This document shows positions 10,801-24,501 of a stretch of 64,000 nucleotides of DNA, piece after piece (within the stretch, counting starts at the first letter, position 1; each line of letters begins with the position of its first letter). A model generated the notes under the pieces. It was not told the origin of the DNA, did not search any database, and saw only the letters and a program-made list of their open reading frames with translations. The translations under genes and the position numbers were made by a program. Source of the stretch: Paramecium octaurelia (taxonomy: Eukaryota > Ciliophora > Oligohymenophorea > Peniculida > Parameciidae); NCBI GenBank assembly GCA_905182995.1, contig CAJJDP010000095.1:62001-126000 (forward strand), written 5' to 3'.

Positions 10801-12959
10801 TCATAAATCAAAATCGTCGTTGAATTCGCTATTCGGATTATTTAAACTCTCCATAAGCCCTTTGATCTTCGCAGAATCCTTCTAATCAAGGGACATTGCA
10901 GTACTGAAACAACTACGAAATTAATAATCCTCCATACTTTTATGCTTCTTAAATCTTCCCCAGTTTCTTAAAGATTCGCCCCATCAAGATATAAATGGCT
11001 GCTTCTTTCGGGATCAATTCTCTCAGTCTCTGCAATTCAATTAAGGCCGAATTATAATCATCTATTTTTATTAATGAATTAGCCTATCATATTATAATGC
11101 ATTTATACTTTCTAATACTTATTTAACCCATTTTGCGGATCTAATTTTTCACTTTGCTCAAAGTATTTCAGAGCCTCAACGTGCTCTCCCTTGGCTGCAT
11201 AACTCATAGCCAAAAATGTTGGTAGAACTGGATTGTTTGAGTTTATCTTTAGAGCCTAAGTGAAACATCTGATGGCATCATCATATTTGTCAGTCTTATA
11301 GTACATGTTGCCCTGTCCCCACCAAGCATTGTATTATCTCGAGTCCAAAGAAGTGGCTTTGTCATACGATTTCTTGGCTTATTAGAAATTTTCATTTTGT
11401 GAGAATTCATGACCAGATAAAGTATAAGCATATGAATAGTCTTTACTCAACTAAATTGCTCTTCCGAAAAATTTAATTGAGTTGTCTATTTCCTTACTCA
11501 AACTAAAACAATTTCCAATAGCTATCCAGGTTTCAGGTGCTTGCATGCTGATTTGCAAACATGAATGGGCCAAGTATGTCAATTCTGATTGTTTTTTCAG
11601 ATGCCATAAACAAGATGAATAATAATCCATGCCTTCTAAGCGATTGGGCTCTATCTATCTCATTTCCTTCCACACTCTCTCTGCATCAGCATATTTGACT
11701 TGATCCATAAAACTTCTGGCTACTTTTTCAAGCACCCAACCTGATCTATAATGTTGGGGAGGCAGCTTTTAGAAATTAGCAATGGTTTCCACTGAATAAT
11801 TTGTCCATAAGTAATAAGGATGGGCAAACAACTTCAACAGTTACGGCAGACTAATTTAATTCTAATAAGGTAATCATACTTGATTAAACTAGGAGATTAT
11901 TAAATTGCTACAGAGTTGACTTTTTGAATGTCATTTTTTTTTGGATTGAAATTCTTATTTTAGTTTTACGAGAATTAAAAAGGTTGGCTCAGTAGAGATT
12001 AGTAATTTTAGTAACCTACTCCAGGAGTTGGCACCATCTTAGCACTTATCTTTTTTTATTGAGGTTCTACATTAGAGGTAATAACGAGTATTACATAAGA
12101 ATTTCATTTAACTATTGGAAGAATCATCCATATGAACGATTGGTTACTGCACACCAGTTGTGGAAAACGGTTTTATGGTTTGAGATTGTCTTTTGCCTGT
12201 AAATTACTAGAAAGCATATCGATAACAATATTACGGAGTCGTTTATTTAGAGTTCATCTCTAGTTTCCTCCTCTTTCTACCCTGATTTAAAATTGGCTGT
12301 CTTATTTTTCAATAAGTTCTGTATTATCTTATAGATATTGCAACTCTACTATCTATTAGTTTCGTATTGTCTCTATTTCTGATCGTTGAACACCTTGTTA
12401 ATGGCAACAGATTCCCCAATTTTGGAGAGTCTTTCAAAGGCAATCCATAAAGTGGGATTATAATCCAATGCTTTTGAATACTGGTGTTTAGCATCCTCAA
12501 TACGATGAAGTTATTCTTAAATTTGACCTAACAAGAGTAAACCAAAACCACCATTTGGTACGTTTTGAGTTTAGATAGAAAATTGATTGCTAAATTGAGT
12601 TCCAACCAAAGCAACTTCAGCTTCTTTGTATTTTTGATTTCTGAATAATGACACCGCATATTAATAACTAATAGCATTAATTTGCTTTCTACCGATTGAA
12701 TTCTGATTTACAGTCCTTAAGAATATGACATGCTTTATATGGCTAATTCTCTTATAAGTAGCATTCAGCCAAAAGTGACCTGAACTCTTCAGTGTCTCTC
12801 TCATAAACCAATCTTTCAGCTATTGAATAGATGCAAAAGGAAATGGTTACCTAAAAAGGTGGCATTTTGATCCATATGATTTTGAAGAGAATCTAAAATT
12901 GCCTCTACAAGTTGTTATTCTAATTAACTTTTAAGTTGTTATCCCTCCTCTTCAATCAT
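10801..12959 (-). CDS. CDC27: APC/C subunit CDC27 (APC3), TPR protein
   Basis: About 655 residues after removing seven tiny introns (25-31 nt). The N-terminal TPR block (FLAERLVYERDTEEFRSLLA, ECYLQENQPYKACHILKDCK) matches the CDC27 start. A low-complexity, Gln/Asn/Lys-rich middle follows. The C-terminal TPR superhelix is characteristic: KLPPQHYRSGWVLEKVARSF, then PETWIAIGNCFSLSKEIDNS, YAYTLSGHEFSQNENFQQAK, RQYNAWWGQGNMYYKTDKYD and NPVLPTFLAMSYAAKGEHVE. CDC27 is a core scaffold of the anaphase-promoting complex; its TPR groove receives activators such as Cdc20/Cdh1 through their IR tails, and so directs ubiquitination of cyclin and securin. Introns joining every block into one frame, with a codon total divisible by three, support the model. 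The 3' end lies 9 bp from a convergent gene. Confidence 0.92.
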
Positions 12960-13008
12960 AATTTCAAAATTTGAAATATTATATATATATATTTATATTG
13001 CTCATCTC

Positions 13009-14167
13009 TCAATCCAATATCTTGGCCTTGCACCCTTTTAAGTGTACACAAAATAAAAACACTTCATTTTAAGATTTCTCCACCTTCATCTAATACTTGT
13101 TCTTGCCTTGTTCAAATAGAAGATCTCCATCAGTCGGATCAAATTTAATTAATATGAAATCCTTAGGTTCTGGAGTGAATGTCAACCCTTATTTCCAGTT
13201 TATGTTTTTATCTGAATTGTGACATGTCCCTTTTGAAATAGGAATATAATTTACATCCATCAGATCTAATTAAGTAAAAGCCATGTCCCACAGTTGCCAA
13301 GTCTTGTTACTCAAATCCTTTTTATTGTCTCATTTTTTAGAGTGTCACTCCAACTGCAAAACTGTATGACTGTTTCTTCAATTGAGACTGTCCCAATTGA
13401 CTACCCTACATTAACTTTTAATCAGACTCGATAGCTCTTATCTCCAATTTTGCTTCCCATCTCTTTTAAGAAGTCAACTATTATTGGATGCATGCAAATG
13501 ACCATCCCATAAATGATGCTATCATATTGAACATATTCCTGTACTTGTTGCCTCTATTTCCTTCTTGGCTTCATCTTTGATAGCATAAATGTTGGCCTTA
13601 AATTGATCACTCCATGTGTATTTAACATTACCCAATGTGGTAATCTGTAAATCGTATTGTTAGGCTTTCAACATTCCAGCGACTTCAGTCTTCAACTTAT
13701 TCATACGATCATCAATCTGTTCCAAAATGAAACCGTATTTGGGAATCTTTTCCACTTAGAATTCTACAACAGTCTTTAACAAATCAGCTGTTATGTCCTT
13801 CAAGTTTTCGGTTTTCCTCACAGTCCACACATATTCTGAAAGTTATTGTAAACTCGGCATCTTCCTATAATTTTTTCATTATCTTTCTTTAATACTTGAT
13901 TTCATTAATTTCAAACAAATCCAACTTCTCCTTTACCTCTCTTATGATCTTTGAAATGGCATCCTTGATAACCTTTTCGTTGCTTGTAATTTTCTGAATT
14001 TTCTATAGATCTGCATCTCCATATTTTTCCATGACATACGATTTAAACTCCTTGAATTACACCACCTTATGAGATTTGTCATTGTGTTTGGGTACGTCTG
14101 CCATCGTCAACAACAGCCTTGATTGGGAAGCGCATTTCTCATTTATGCAAAATAAAATTTGATCCAT
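13009..14167 (-). CDS. Unresolved gene region, reading frames do not reconcile
   Basis: The 5' part is convincing: MDQILFCINEKCASQSRLLL, MADVPKHNDKSHKVV, a 31-nt GTA...TAG intron, then MPSLQQLSEYVWTVRKTENL through ITTLGNVKYTWSDQFKANIY. Downstream of about 13560 three frames each give protein-like stretches: one reads YDSIIYGMVICMHPIIVDF, one WEAKLEIRAIESDQ, and one LSNKTWQLWDMAFTQLDLMD through FTPEPKDFILIKFDPTDGD to a TGA at 13009-13011. No set of GT...AG introns that I could find links them all, and in-frame TGAs remain. It may be a decayed host gene, contain retained internal eliminated sequence, or carry an assembly error. I do not recognise the family. Confidence 0.45.
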
Positions 14168-14221
14168 TTTAAATATAATGCTTTTCCCATAATATTAAAA
14201 TAACCATATATACTATCACAT

Positions 14222-14394
14222 ACTTAACTCCAGGCTTCCATTCCTATATAGAGAGTGTCATTCGAAACATCATTGTATTTCATGAATCTGTTTGTCAAGG
14301 TTCACTCGTATAATAAAGAGAAAACGGGTGCCAGCTTAACATCTCTATAGTTTATGGTTGTCAATTAGATTTTGAAACAATGCAATTCATACAT
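14222..14394 (-). CDS. Short protein-like frame upstream of the unresolved gene
   Basis: Reads MYELHCFKIQLTTINYRDVK, LAPVFSLLYE, an in-frame TGA, then TLTNRFMKYNDVSNDTLYIG and MEAWS. The TGA could be removed by an 18-nt GTG...CAG intron, which would be unusually short. It could be the first exon of the gene that follows, or a separate small gene; I could not find the splice joining it to MDQILF. The spacer from 14395 to 14638 is AT-rich with no other feature. Confidence 0.3.
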
Positions 14395-14638
14395 TTTTTA
14401 CGAGATTCATGTTTGATTTGTATGTGTTATTTCGTCATTATGTCTTTTTCCCCAATTGTAATTTTTTATAACCTTAATCATTTATAATTATTATAATTAC
14501 AAATTAATATTAGAATTATTGATAATATAAATTAATTTTTACATTTGGATTTGCAATTAAAGTAATAATGATGATAAAGTTCAATTATATCCGAATGATT
14601 TGCAAAATTATTATATAAAAATTATTTAATTATCAATA

Positions 14639-15686
14639 ATGAGTCTAATCGTCAGATAAAGAGTTGGGATGCATGACGAGTCCGTAACCCACTCTATCTT
14701 ATCAAAGGATATTAAAAAAAAAAGTAAGTCCCATTTTAAACTTAGAAAACTAAACCAGAAAACGTCAACCAATTAAACAACTAGTGTGCTTAGTGTCAAT
14801 ACCCAAACCCTTTTAAGAACATGTCTACATCAAATCAAATGTCGAACTTAAGTTGGCTCTTTCCTACATACCCGACCATTGCCTAGGAGGTTTAAAAGAA
14901 ACTCCCTGCACTTACAATTATAGAGTCTCACGTACTGACCAATTGGATGACGTCTACTTTTATACTCTCGAATTACTTGACCAAGCCAATCATTCCATCG
15001 ATCAGATTAACAATTTGTTATTTAATTAATCAGATCCACACGCCCAATTGGCTGCTAAACTAGTGCAAGAGCGTCATCAAATCTTGAATGACTACACTGA
15101 ATAGCCTTATATTTCCAATGAAGACCTCCTGAACGTCGAATAAATTGCTCAAGATTACCCATACCAATGTACAATCCAAAAGGTGAACAAAGATTCCAGT
15201 TCACTCTCCCAAAGAATTGTCAACGAATAATTCTACACCTTAATGGGAGTCAGCAGAGACATGATGCTCAACCATCTGCATGAGACTAAGACTCTCCCCT
15301 CCATATTTGATCTTGGACCATGTCTCAAAATGTGGTGTGACTTGTCAGCCAATTCAATCCAATCTGCTCGCACCTTTGAAACCTCAATCAACACTTACGA
15401 AGGAGCCTAATACAAATGTACGGTTGAACAAAGGTAGATGTTTAAAAGAACACAAGTTAACCCAAATTAAATTGTGTTTATTGAATTTTGGCTCTTCAAA
15501 GTAGATGAACCTTTAAAATCGTATCTCATGAGTCCCCAGCGCATCTATAAGAACTAAATTGATTACTTTAACAAGAAGAATACCCAACTAGAACATGAAG
15601 CCTTTCTGCAATCAATGAAACAGAAAACCACTCCTTTGTATAAAAACAAAAATCCTTGTGGTTATAAAGAATTGGCATGGATTTGA
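14639..15686 (+). CDS. Unrecognised soluble protein, 341 aa
   Basis: Starts MSLIVRQRVGMHDESVTHSI with a basic patch (KDIKKKKNQTRKRQP), then a 22-nt GTA...TAG intron starting near 14724. The second exon stays open to TGA 15684-15686, giving exactly 342 codons. Later segments include LALSYIPDHCLGGLKETPC, YFYTLELLDQANHSIDQINN, FYTLMGVSRDMMLNHLHETK and IYKNQIDYFNKKNTQLEHEA. It lacks membrane segments and repeats. The composition is less Lys/Asn-biased and more C-rich at third positions than its neighbours, suggesting good expression, but I do not recognise the family. Confidence 0.7.
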
Positions 15687-16271
15687 TAATCAATTCATTT
15701 TTTACATATTATTATTTAATTCTTAATCTCTATAATTTCTCAATATCTTTCGAAATGTCATCTTTGTCCTTTTACTAAATTTAAGACAATTTTGGTTACA
15801 TTATTTTAAGTAATTACAAATGAGTAATTTTATATGATTGCTCACTATTTTACACATTTGATGTCACTCTCCTAATCAAAAGTAAAGTTCCTAGAGAATT
15901 GCACTGTATCAATTATCTTTACGCATTAATATTATATTGGTTGATTACCTTTCAAATTATTAGAGGATGGAGAGACTGTATTTGATGAATTTACAATCCT
16001 TTCGATAAGTTTAAATTGAGAAAGCGAACGAAAACTTAAGTTTATGCATATATCAAAATTTAACATAATTTCATGTAATATTACAACTATTGGATGAAAA
16101 AAAATTTGTTAATTTGTTCAGAATTTATTGACACCTCCTAAATTTAGTTACTCCAACATTTTTTGAGAAAACTACGATAACAGAATTTTTATTTAATTTT
16201 TAGAAATAAATATCTCCAACTTCTCTTTAAAGTTTCTTATAAATTTGATTAAAAGTTATTCTCAAAAAAAT
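15687..16271. other. AT-rich intergenic stretch
   Basis: About 585 bp between the gene ending at 15686 and the tRNA gene. No open frame with convincing protein character, no tRNA-like fold and no repeat seen. Confidence 0.5.
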
Positions 16272-16342
16272 GGGCTCTCCCGGGAATTGAACCCGGCTCA
16301 CATGCACCCTAAGCATGCATACTACCGATATACTAGAAAGCC
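16272..16342 (-). tRNA. tRNA-Pro (anticodon AGG)
   Basis: Read on the minus strand, a 71-nt cloverleaf: acceptor GGCTTTC pairs with GAGAGCC; D-arm contains TATATCGGTAGT; anticodon stem CATGC/GCATG encloses loop TTAGGGT, whose middle triplet AGG reads proline CCU (and CCC/CCA by inosine); T-arm GCCGGGTTCAATTCCCGG has the GTTCAAT loop. No intron and no encoded CCA beyond the discriminator region. A short A-run on the plus strand (16264-16270) gives a T-run just downstream, a normal Pol III terminator. Confidence 0.95.
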
Positions 16343-16879
16343 TTCGCTACTAACAAATTTTAAGTCAACTTTATTAAGAAGTGAACAAAAAAACATTAAA
16401 TAAATTCATTATTTTTTCCTGGTGATAGTATTTTTAATTACTTTTCCCCAAATCAAAAGTTATTATTAACTTCATGGGCATTATAATTTATTTACTTTGA
16501 TTAAGAGAATGACTTTCTGTTATTAGAATTTCTCTGTTTCCTCAAGGCATTACTCTCAAAAATTATTGTTCTCAAACTGAGACTTATTAATGACTTTCTT
16601 AAAATAATTTAACTTTATTTTGTTGCACCTCAGTATTAGTCCTCTTGATTTAATTACTTTACCTTTTATTACTTTTTATCCACTTCAGTTTTCATGACTC
16701 AAATGTATTTACTACTTTGATATTGATATTTTAATTTTTAAGTATGTTAATCACTCTCTTGTATTACTTATCTAACATCACTTACATGTTTTCTAAAATA
16801 AGATAATAAAAACACCTTAAATTTCTAGATTATACTTCTAATAAAAATCCTCTCTCATTTTCATTTTCTTTTAGATTTC
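16343..16879. other. AT-rich intergenic stretch
   Basis: Over 500 bp of AT-rich DNA between the tRNA and the hypothetical minus-strand gene. I see no gene or structured element that I can support. Confidence 0.5.
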
Positions 16880-17284
16880 TCAGCTCTTATTTTTATTTAA
16901 TAAGGCTTGCTGAATTAGATTTTCCAATCTTTTCTTATACCAATCCATCAACTTTCTTTAGAATATTTGCCATTATAGATTTGTCTACCAATTTAATTAT
17001 TGCCTCTTTCCTTAACTAATTTCTGATGACTAAATATCAATATAGGTTTCTCCAATCACATCAATTTCTTTTTAAATTTAATTTATGTCTATACATCATT
17101 TAATCTAGCTACGACAACTTCTTTGAAATACTCCTTCTTTTCTAGTTCATCTTTGATATCCGAATCATTATTAACTAAATGATTTCTCACATCTTTTTCA
17201 TCATCAATTTAGTCTTCCAAATCAGATGTATAATATAAATTTATATATATTATTCCTAGACTTACTATTAATTTCATCTTTCAT
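16880..17284 (-). CDS. Small charged hypothetical protein
   Basis: Minus-strand coding signal: SDLEDQIDDEKDVRNHLVNN, ELEKKEYFKEVVVARLND, then IDVIGETYIDIQSSEISQGK, KRQQLNWQTNLQWQIFQRKL and MDWYKKRLENLIQQALLNKN, ending at TGA 16880-16882. The probable start is ATG at 17284 (MKDEINS). The exon joins are not settled: one intron near 17230-17270 and one near 17090 seem needed. Charged and helical in character with no known domain. Lies just downstream of the SPB1 gene on the same strand. Confidence 0.45.
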
Positions 17285-17452
17285 TCAAACAATAAAGTAA
17301 CATATAAATTAATATAATATATGCATAATTAAATAAAATAAATATTATGTAAGAACTCGCGATTAATAAAGAATAACAATTATGATGCAGAAGGGATTGA
17401 AAATAAAATACAAAATTACTTTGTTTGATTAATATACTATAAACAGAAGTAA

Positions 17453-20256
17453 TCAAGACTTCTACTTTTTTCCTTTTCTTCTCGAAACTTGTCTTCTCTT
17501 TTTTCCTTTTCCAACTCTGGCTTTAGCTTTCATAGCTCTTTTATCTTTTTTCAGTCTCTTATCCACAGTAAGAACTTTCCTAGAACTTTTGAGTTCTAAA
17601 ATTTAATGTATATTAATACTTCCACTTGCTTGACCTTTTCTAGCCACAATGACCTTTCTCTCCTATTCTTTTTATATATTGGCTTTTTCTTTGTTATAGA
17701 TTCTTCTCACTTGTTACATTTTAGTCTTTTCATTGATACCATCAGTATCAAAAACTGTCTAAGCTTTCTTTGCTGCAGTCTTGAGTTTTTTTTAAGCCTT
17801 TTTCCATTTTCTAATTTTGGCTTCCATAATCTTGATAATAATATTGTTTAAATACCTTTTTAGGTACTCGAGAATTGATTTCATATAATCTTTGTTTTTC
17901 TTATTAAAATTCTTCTTTTGTAATAGGTTCCATCTTAAATACATGTCTCTCTTCATCATCGACAAACCATTAAGGTAAATCTTCATCTTCCCATTTGTCT
18001 CTGCCAAAAGAGTTTTCAATTATTTACTCTCTGGTCTTTTTCCTCATCATCTTTTTTGCCAATGCTAGATTAGTAGCTAATTAATCAATGTCATAATCCT
18101 CTATTTTTTTTTCTGGGACTATTTCTAACTCTTTATGATTTGGATCCTTATCAGATGCTTACTTAGCTTTCTTCTCTTCTCTGGCTGCGATTTTCTTCAG
18201 TTTTCTTCTTCTTTTTTCCATGTCTGAAATTGGAAGATTAAGTTCGAACTATTTAACTTTTTCATCTTCTCCTGGTAATGGATCTTGAGTAATTTTTGCA
18301 TCTAAATAGATTAAATAAATACATACTTAATTTTTTTTGATATTCAATTTCCTTTTTATCAACTCTTCTCAATAAATCAACATCTTTATTATCATCCAAT
18401 TAATTTAAGTCTTCTTGAATTTACTTCTAAAGATTTTTCAGTTATTTCGGATCCATAACTTTTTCTTCCTACTCATCACTATCTGAGTCATTCTTGAATT
18501 TATCAGCGGCTTATTCCTTATCAGCTTTCTCTTTCTTCTTCTTCTCCAACTATGTTATGTTTTAATTCTTTAAAGGGTTGTCAAATACATCATCTTTTTA
18601 TGTTTTAAGTTATTGCTTTAATTTCTAGAACTCCTCCTTATCAAAAAATTTACTCTTTAAATCTGAAATTTTTAAGTGATCCTCTTATTTCTTCACTTTT
18701 TTAATAGGCTTGCAAGCCAACTCATCGGCATCGACTTCTTCTTAATCAGATTCTAGGGCTTATTTCTTATTTCTAACTCTTTCTAAAGCATTCTCTTTCT
18801 TTTATTTTTTGTTTTCATAAATCAATTCTAAATTGTGATCTAATTATTTTTAATTATTAAATGCCAACTTCTCCTTCTTTAGTTTCTCTTCTTGTTTATC
18901 TTCTACATCCACGTATCCTAATTTGAGTATATTCTTATGCTTGGAAAATTAGAATAATTCTTAATCCTCTTCTTGAGGAGTGAATCCTATTCCCCTTCCT
19001 GCTAGTTTCTTCTCTTACTGAGCTTACTTTTATTTCTATTTTCTTTATTCTTTTAATTCCTTCTTCTACTCCTCAATATATTATTATTCCAAAGCTTCCT
19101 TTTGTTTATCCACCAATTTATCAAGATCATCTTATTCTACTGCTTCTTCCTCATTTACTTCATCGTCTTCTCCTTCTCCTTCAGCCTCATCTAGATCTTC
19201 ATATTCAGCACTTTCTTGTTCCTCCTATTATTCTAGTTACTTTTATTCTCTCTTTTGTTTTGATAAGAAATGCTTGATCTTACTTCTCCATTTTAATAAT
19301 TATATAATTTCTCTCTTTCCTAATACTTTAATATCCTCCATCAATATTTCATAATCCTAAGGAGGTTTAGCAAGACCCAAATACTTTTGTTTAGCTTCCT
19401 CAGTCATCTTGATTCCTGCATATTCAATAAAGATTGGATATGGATTTTCTGCATGAAGAAACTCCTCAAAATCTATCATCTAATAGACAGTTTAATGAAC
19501 ATCATCAGCATATCCGCTTCTATGTCTTTAGGTTCTCTTCTAAAGTATTTTGTCAACAGAGACAATTTCTTTCTAGATCTACTATTATAACATATCAGTT
19601 TCAGTATCTTTGAACACATGTTTAGAATCAAATAATTTCTCATCAATGTATTCTGGTGCCAAATAGTCTAAACAAACAACAAAAATTTCAGCTGACACAA
19701 ATCTACTTGCTAAGGGTTTAGTGGCTTCTACTTTTGAAAAGAATTTGTTAAAAACCCACATTAAGGAATTGTAATCTGTTGATCTAAAGACCTTTGTGAC
19801 AAACACTCCTCCTTTCTTTAAAAATTAAGATGCCAATCTCAAGGCTGATAAAACTAAATCATTTTAGTTATAAGCATCCTTAGCCCAACTGGCTCCCACA
19901 TTAGGCGCACCATCATGTAAGAATACATCTGCTTTTTATGGTATTTCCTTTTTAAGCAATTACACACATTGTGGTGTTGTAATGTCCTAGGTGAATGCTT
20001 TGCATCCTGGAATTGGTTTGATGTGAACCAAATCCAAACCAATTATGGTTGAACTTGAAGGCATAATTTGAGCACACACTTGCATCCATCCTCCTGGGGC
20101 TGCACATAAATCTACGACTGTTCTTGCATTATTGAGAAAATTGTATTTGCGATTTAATTAGAACAATTTAAACGCTGCTCTTGATCTATATCCCTGATCC
20201 TTAGCAAGGTTGTAATATTTATCCAGACGAGAACGAGCTTTTGTTTTTCTAGGCAT
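17453..20256 (-). CDS. SPB1: SPB1/FTSJ3 pre-rRNA 2'-O-methyltransferase
   Basis: Starts [20 protein letters not shown] at 20256. The N-terminal FtsJ/RrmJ domain is intact: [10 protein letters not shown] with the first catalytic Lys, SAM-binding [25 protein letters not shown], the catalytic Asp in [10 protein letters not shown], and the second Lys in [14 protein letters not shown]. After the domain comes a long acidic and Lys/Glu-rich region, as in yeast Spb1 and human FTSJ3. The C-terminus is strongly basic ([20 protein letters not shown]), matching the Spb1 C-terminal domain. The enzyme methylates the ribose of a guanosine in the large-subunit A-loop in pre-60S particles in the nucleolus. 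Two introns are clear (near 17601-17624 and 18303-18327); others may exist. Length, about 900 residues, fits the family. Confidence 0.93.
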
Positions 20257-20388
20257 TTTGGTTATTAAAATTAATTTGTGACCAGAATAATAATTTACAC
20301 ACAATATCAATTATTTGTATTCAATAATTATAATTAAGAGCATCCATTGAAATAATAAAAATAAACAAAAACTTTTATGAATCAAAAT

Positions 20389-22013
<1,625 letters not shown>

Positions 22014-22115
22014 ATTTTGAATTTATTTAAATTAATCGTTGATGGATAATATACCACAAGCACAGTATAATATTTGGTCATCATTTTAAGGAAGAAATAT
22101 GTTCTCACAGACATA

Positions 22116-22924
22116 ATGAAAAAGAGAAAGCATCAATCAAGTCTAAATGAGGAGAGAGCACGATAAATTAAGGAGAGAATCCAAAAGAAAAAATAAAAGA
22201 CTAAGGATTTTGTGCATCCTGAAAAGTTTGTGGATAAATATCGTAAACAATAAACAGCATATTCTTATTTTAAAAGAAAAGTACTCCCCATCCATAACTT
22301 ATTTAGGAACGCAAACAAAATTTAGAAACAGTCGATGTAAAATCTATTCCAATTAATAAAACATTACTTGTGGTGAGAATTAGAGGGTATACAAATTTAG
22401 CTAGATTATTTTAGTGTTAAAGATATCTCCAACAGACAACAAAAATTACTGAAGGAATTCAGATTAAACAAGGTTAACACAGCTGTTTTTGTGAAGACTA
22501 CTGTAGATATTTGGAAGAAGCTGAAATTAGTTGAGAATTACATTACTTATGGGTAATGATTCCAAATCTATTTAGATTGCCAACACGATAAATCATCAAT
22601 GATTTAATTGTCAAAAGAGGACACATCATGAAAGATAAAGAAATTATTGCATTGAAATCCAATGAAATCATTGAAGAGTATATGAGCGAGAAGGACATTA
22701 TTTGTGTTGAGGACATTGTGAATACTATTGCAAATGCATCAGAGAATTTCGACTTTGTTACCAAATTCTTAGTGTATTATATTTAAATATTCATTAGACC
22801 ATTAAAATTAAATCATCCTGAAGGACAATTAAAAAGCGGCAAGATTAAAAAGCCATTGACCAAACAAGGAGAGTGGGGTTACAGGGAGGAAAGAATAAAC
22901 AGCCTTGTAGAAAACATGATTTGA
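22116..22924 (+). CDS. RPL7: 60S ribosomal protein uL30 (RPL7)
   Basis: 235 residues after removing four introns (26, 28, 23 and 24 nt). Signature blocks: a basic N-terminus with HPEKFVDKYRKQQTAY, VVRIRGVKDISNRQQKLLKE, FRLNKVNTAVFVKTTVDIWK, LVENYITYGLPTRQIINDLI, VKRGHIMKDKEI, IICVEDIVNTI and the tail GEWGYREERINSLVENMI. These match eukaryotic RPL7, a large-subunit protein of the uL30 family. It is somewhat more divergent than typical RPL7, so the nucleolar paralogue Rlp7 is an alternative; the intact C-terminus favours RPL7 or a close paralogue. The last intron (22774-22797) is 24 nt with no in-frame TGA; its removal gives FVTKFLVPLKLNHPEG, aligned with the family. Confidence 0.82.
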
Positions 22925-23110
22925 TTTATATTATATATGTTATCAAATTATATTAACATCTCCAAAATTATTATCATAATAAATTCCATTACAATTTAAA
23001 CTATACAATTGAATTTTGGATAGAAAATATATTATGCACTTTTGCTGATGTGATAAATTGAATTGCATTAACAAATTTCATTAATTATTTTGAATTCAAA
23101 ATAAAATATC

Positions 23111-24501
23111 ATGCTATAGCAGACTATTGATGAAAGCATTCTCTAATAAGTATTTTAGTTAATTTATTGTAGTTGAGACGCATTTTAAGTTTTGACTTCT
23201 TAAGTAGAAACTATTTTCTATTAAGAAAATTTGATCCGAACTCAGGCTGTGTAATGCTTCAGAGTTTGGCCAAAGAAAAAAGCTTTAGACCTTTAATAGA
23301 TTACCCGTATGGGGTAGAAGCACTTGTCAATGTATAAATTAGCCATATTTGTTTTTTAGATATTGATCCAATACAACTACAGCAATTGGATTTTTGATCA
23401 AAATTTCAATGTAGTTAGACCCATCTTTGCATAAGAGAGAAAATAAGTCCAAATTTTGATCAAAAAGAATTAAGTAGATGATTTTAAGACATTCTTACAA
23501 GAATTAGATCTTGTAAAGGAATGTGAAGTGTAAGAAGCAGAGTACATAGCAAATAAGGATATGATAAAGTTGTTCATCATTTTTGACAATGAAGACGAAG
23601 CGTAAATGAGCTTTGGCAAAATCTAATAACAAAAAGCTACAGTAACTTATTCATATAAAACCTAGTACTCAATACAAAATGCGAAAATGGAAGAAGTTGA
23701 TTACTTTGCCAAATTTCTAAGCATAGTCCAATTAAAACAATAATAATTTTAAGAATACAGGATGAACAACCCAAGAAATTATGAAGATAGGCAAGCGGAA
23801 GATTAATAATTTTCACATAAATAAACACAAAATTAATAATAATATTAATAATAGAAATTCTATTAAAATCATTAACAAGAAAAATAATAATAATAAGAAT
23901 ACACCTCTTCAGACATTGTTAATTAAAGATTGAATCAGATCAGATCAAGTGAAAAAATAGAATTCAATTATGCTCCATTGTAAGAACAGTAGTCCCTGTT
24001 CTCCTTTGTACCCCTTGTCAATCCCACACAATAGGTGGCAATTCAATAAAACACTTAATTTATTGAAAAGAAAAACTCAATTGAAATATTACCCACAGAG
24101 GTAGTTCTTGAAAGCACTCGAAAATAGGATGTTGAATAGATTGAGACTCAAAATAATTAAATGCAAATGACAAGAGAGACAGAGTCAAACAAGGAGAATT
24201 CAGTGGAAAGAAACAACTAAAAAGCAAATTAAGGAGAATTATATTAACAAAAGTAACACGTCAAGCATGGATATTAATAAAATGGATATGTAAGATTTAT
24301 TTATAGCTTAGTAATAGAAGAGAAGAAATAACTATGATTATAATCAAAGTAAATATCATAACAATAGAAAACCACAATATTATAGTATTTAAATTAAGTA
24401 ATTTAGATCGTTTAGAGGATGACCTAAAGGAATTTACTGGGTATAAGAAGTACCAACAACGATAATAGAAGGAATATTACGAAGTAAAGAAGGAATATTG
24501 A
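23111..24501 (+). CDS. La-motif (LARP-like) RNA-binding protein
   Basis: 431 residues after four introns (23, 28, 22 and 22 nt); exon total is 432 codons. The first 100 residues resemble a La motif: ILQQLRRILSFDFLSRNYFL, LRKFDPNSGCVMLQSLAKEK, then NILIQYNYSNWIFDQ and a hydrophobic strand before VRPIFA. A short possible RRM-like part follows (VQILIKKNQVDDFKTFLQEL, LFIIFDNEDEAQMSF). The rest is Gln/Asn-rich and probably disordered, ending in a charged segment RLEDDLKEFTGYKKYQQRQQ. La-related proteins bind 3' ends or UTRs of RNA and control stability or translation; which LARP class this belongs to is not clear. Confidence 0.65.

Noticed and set aside
10801-12959. Apparent frameshifts in CDC27
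   Set aside because: Seven GT...TAG introns of 25-31 nt restore one frame whose length is an exact number of codons.
13009-14167. V-ATPase subunit C identity for the unresolved gene
   Set aside because: The MPSLQQLSEYVW start faintly recalled it, but the conserved subunit C blocks are absent.
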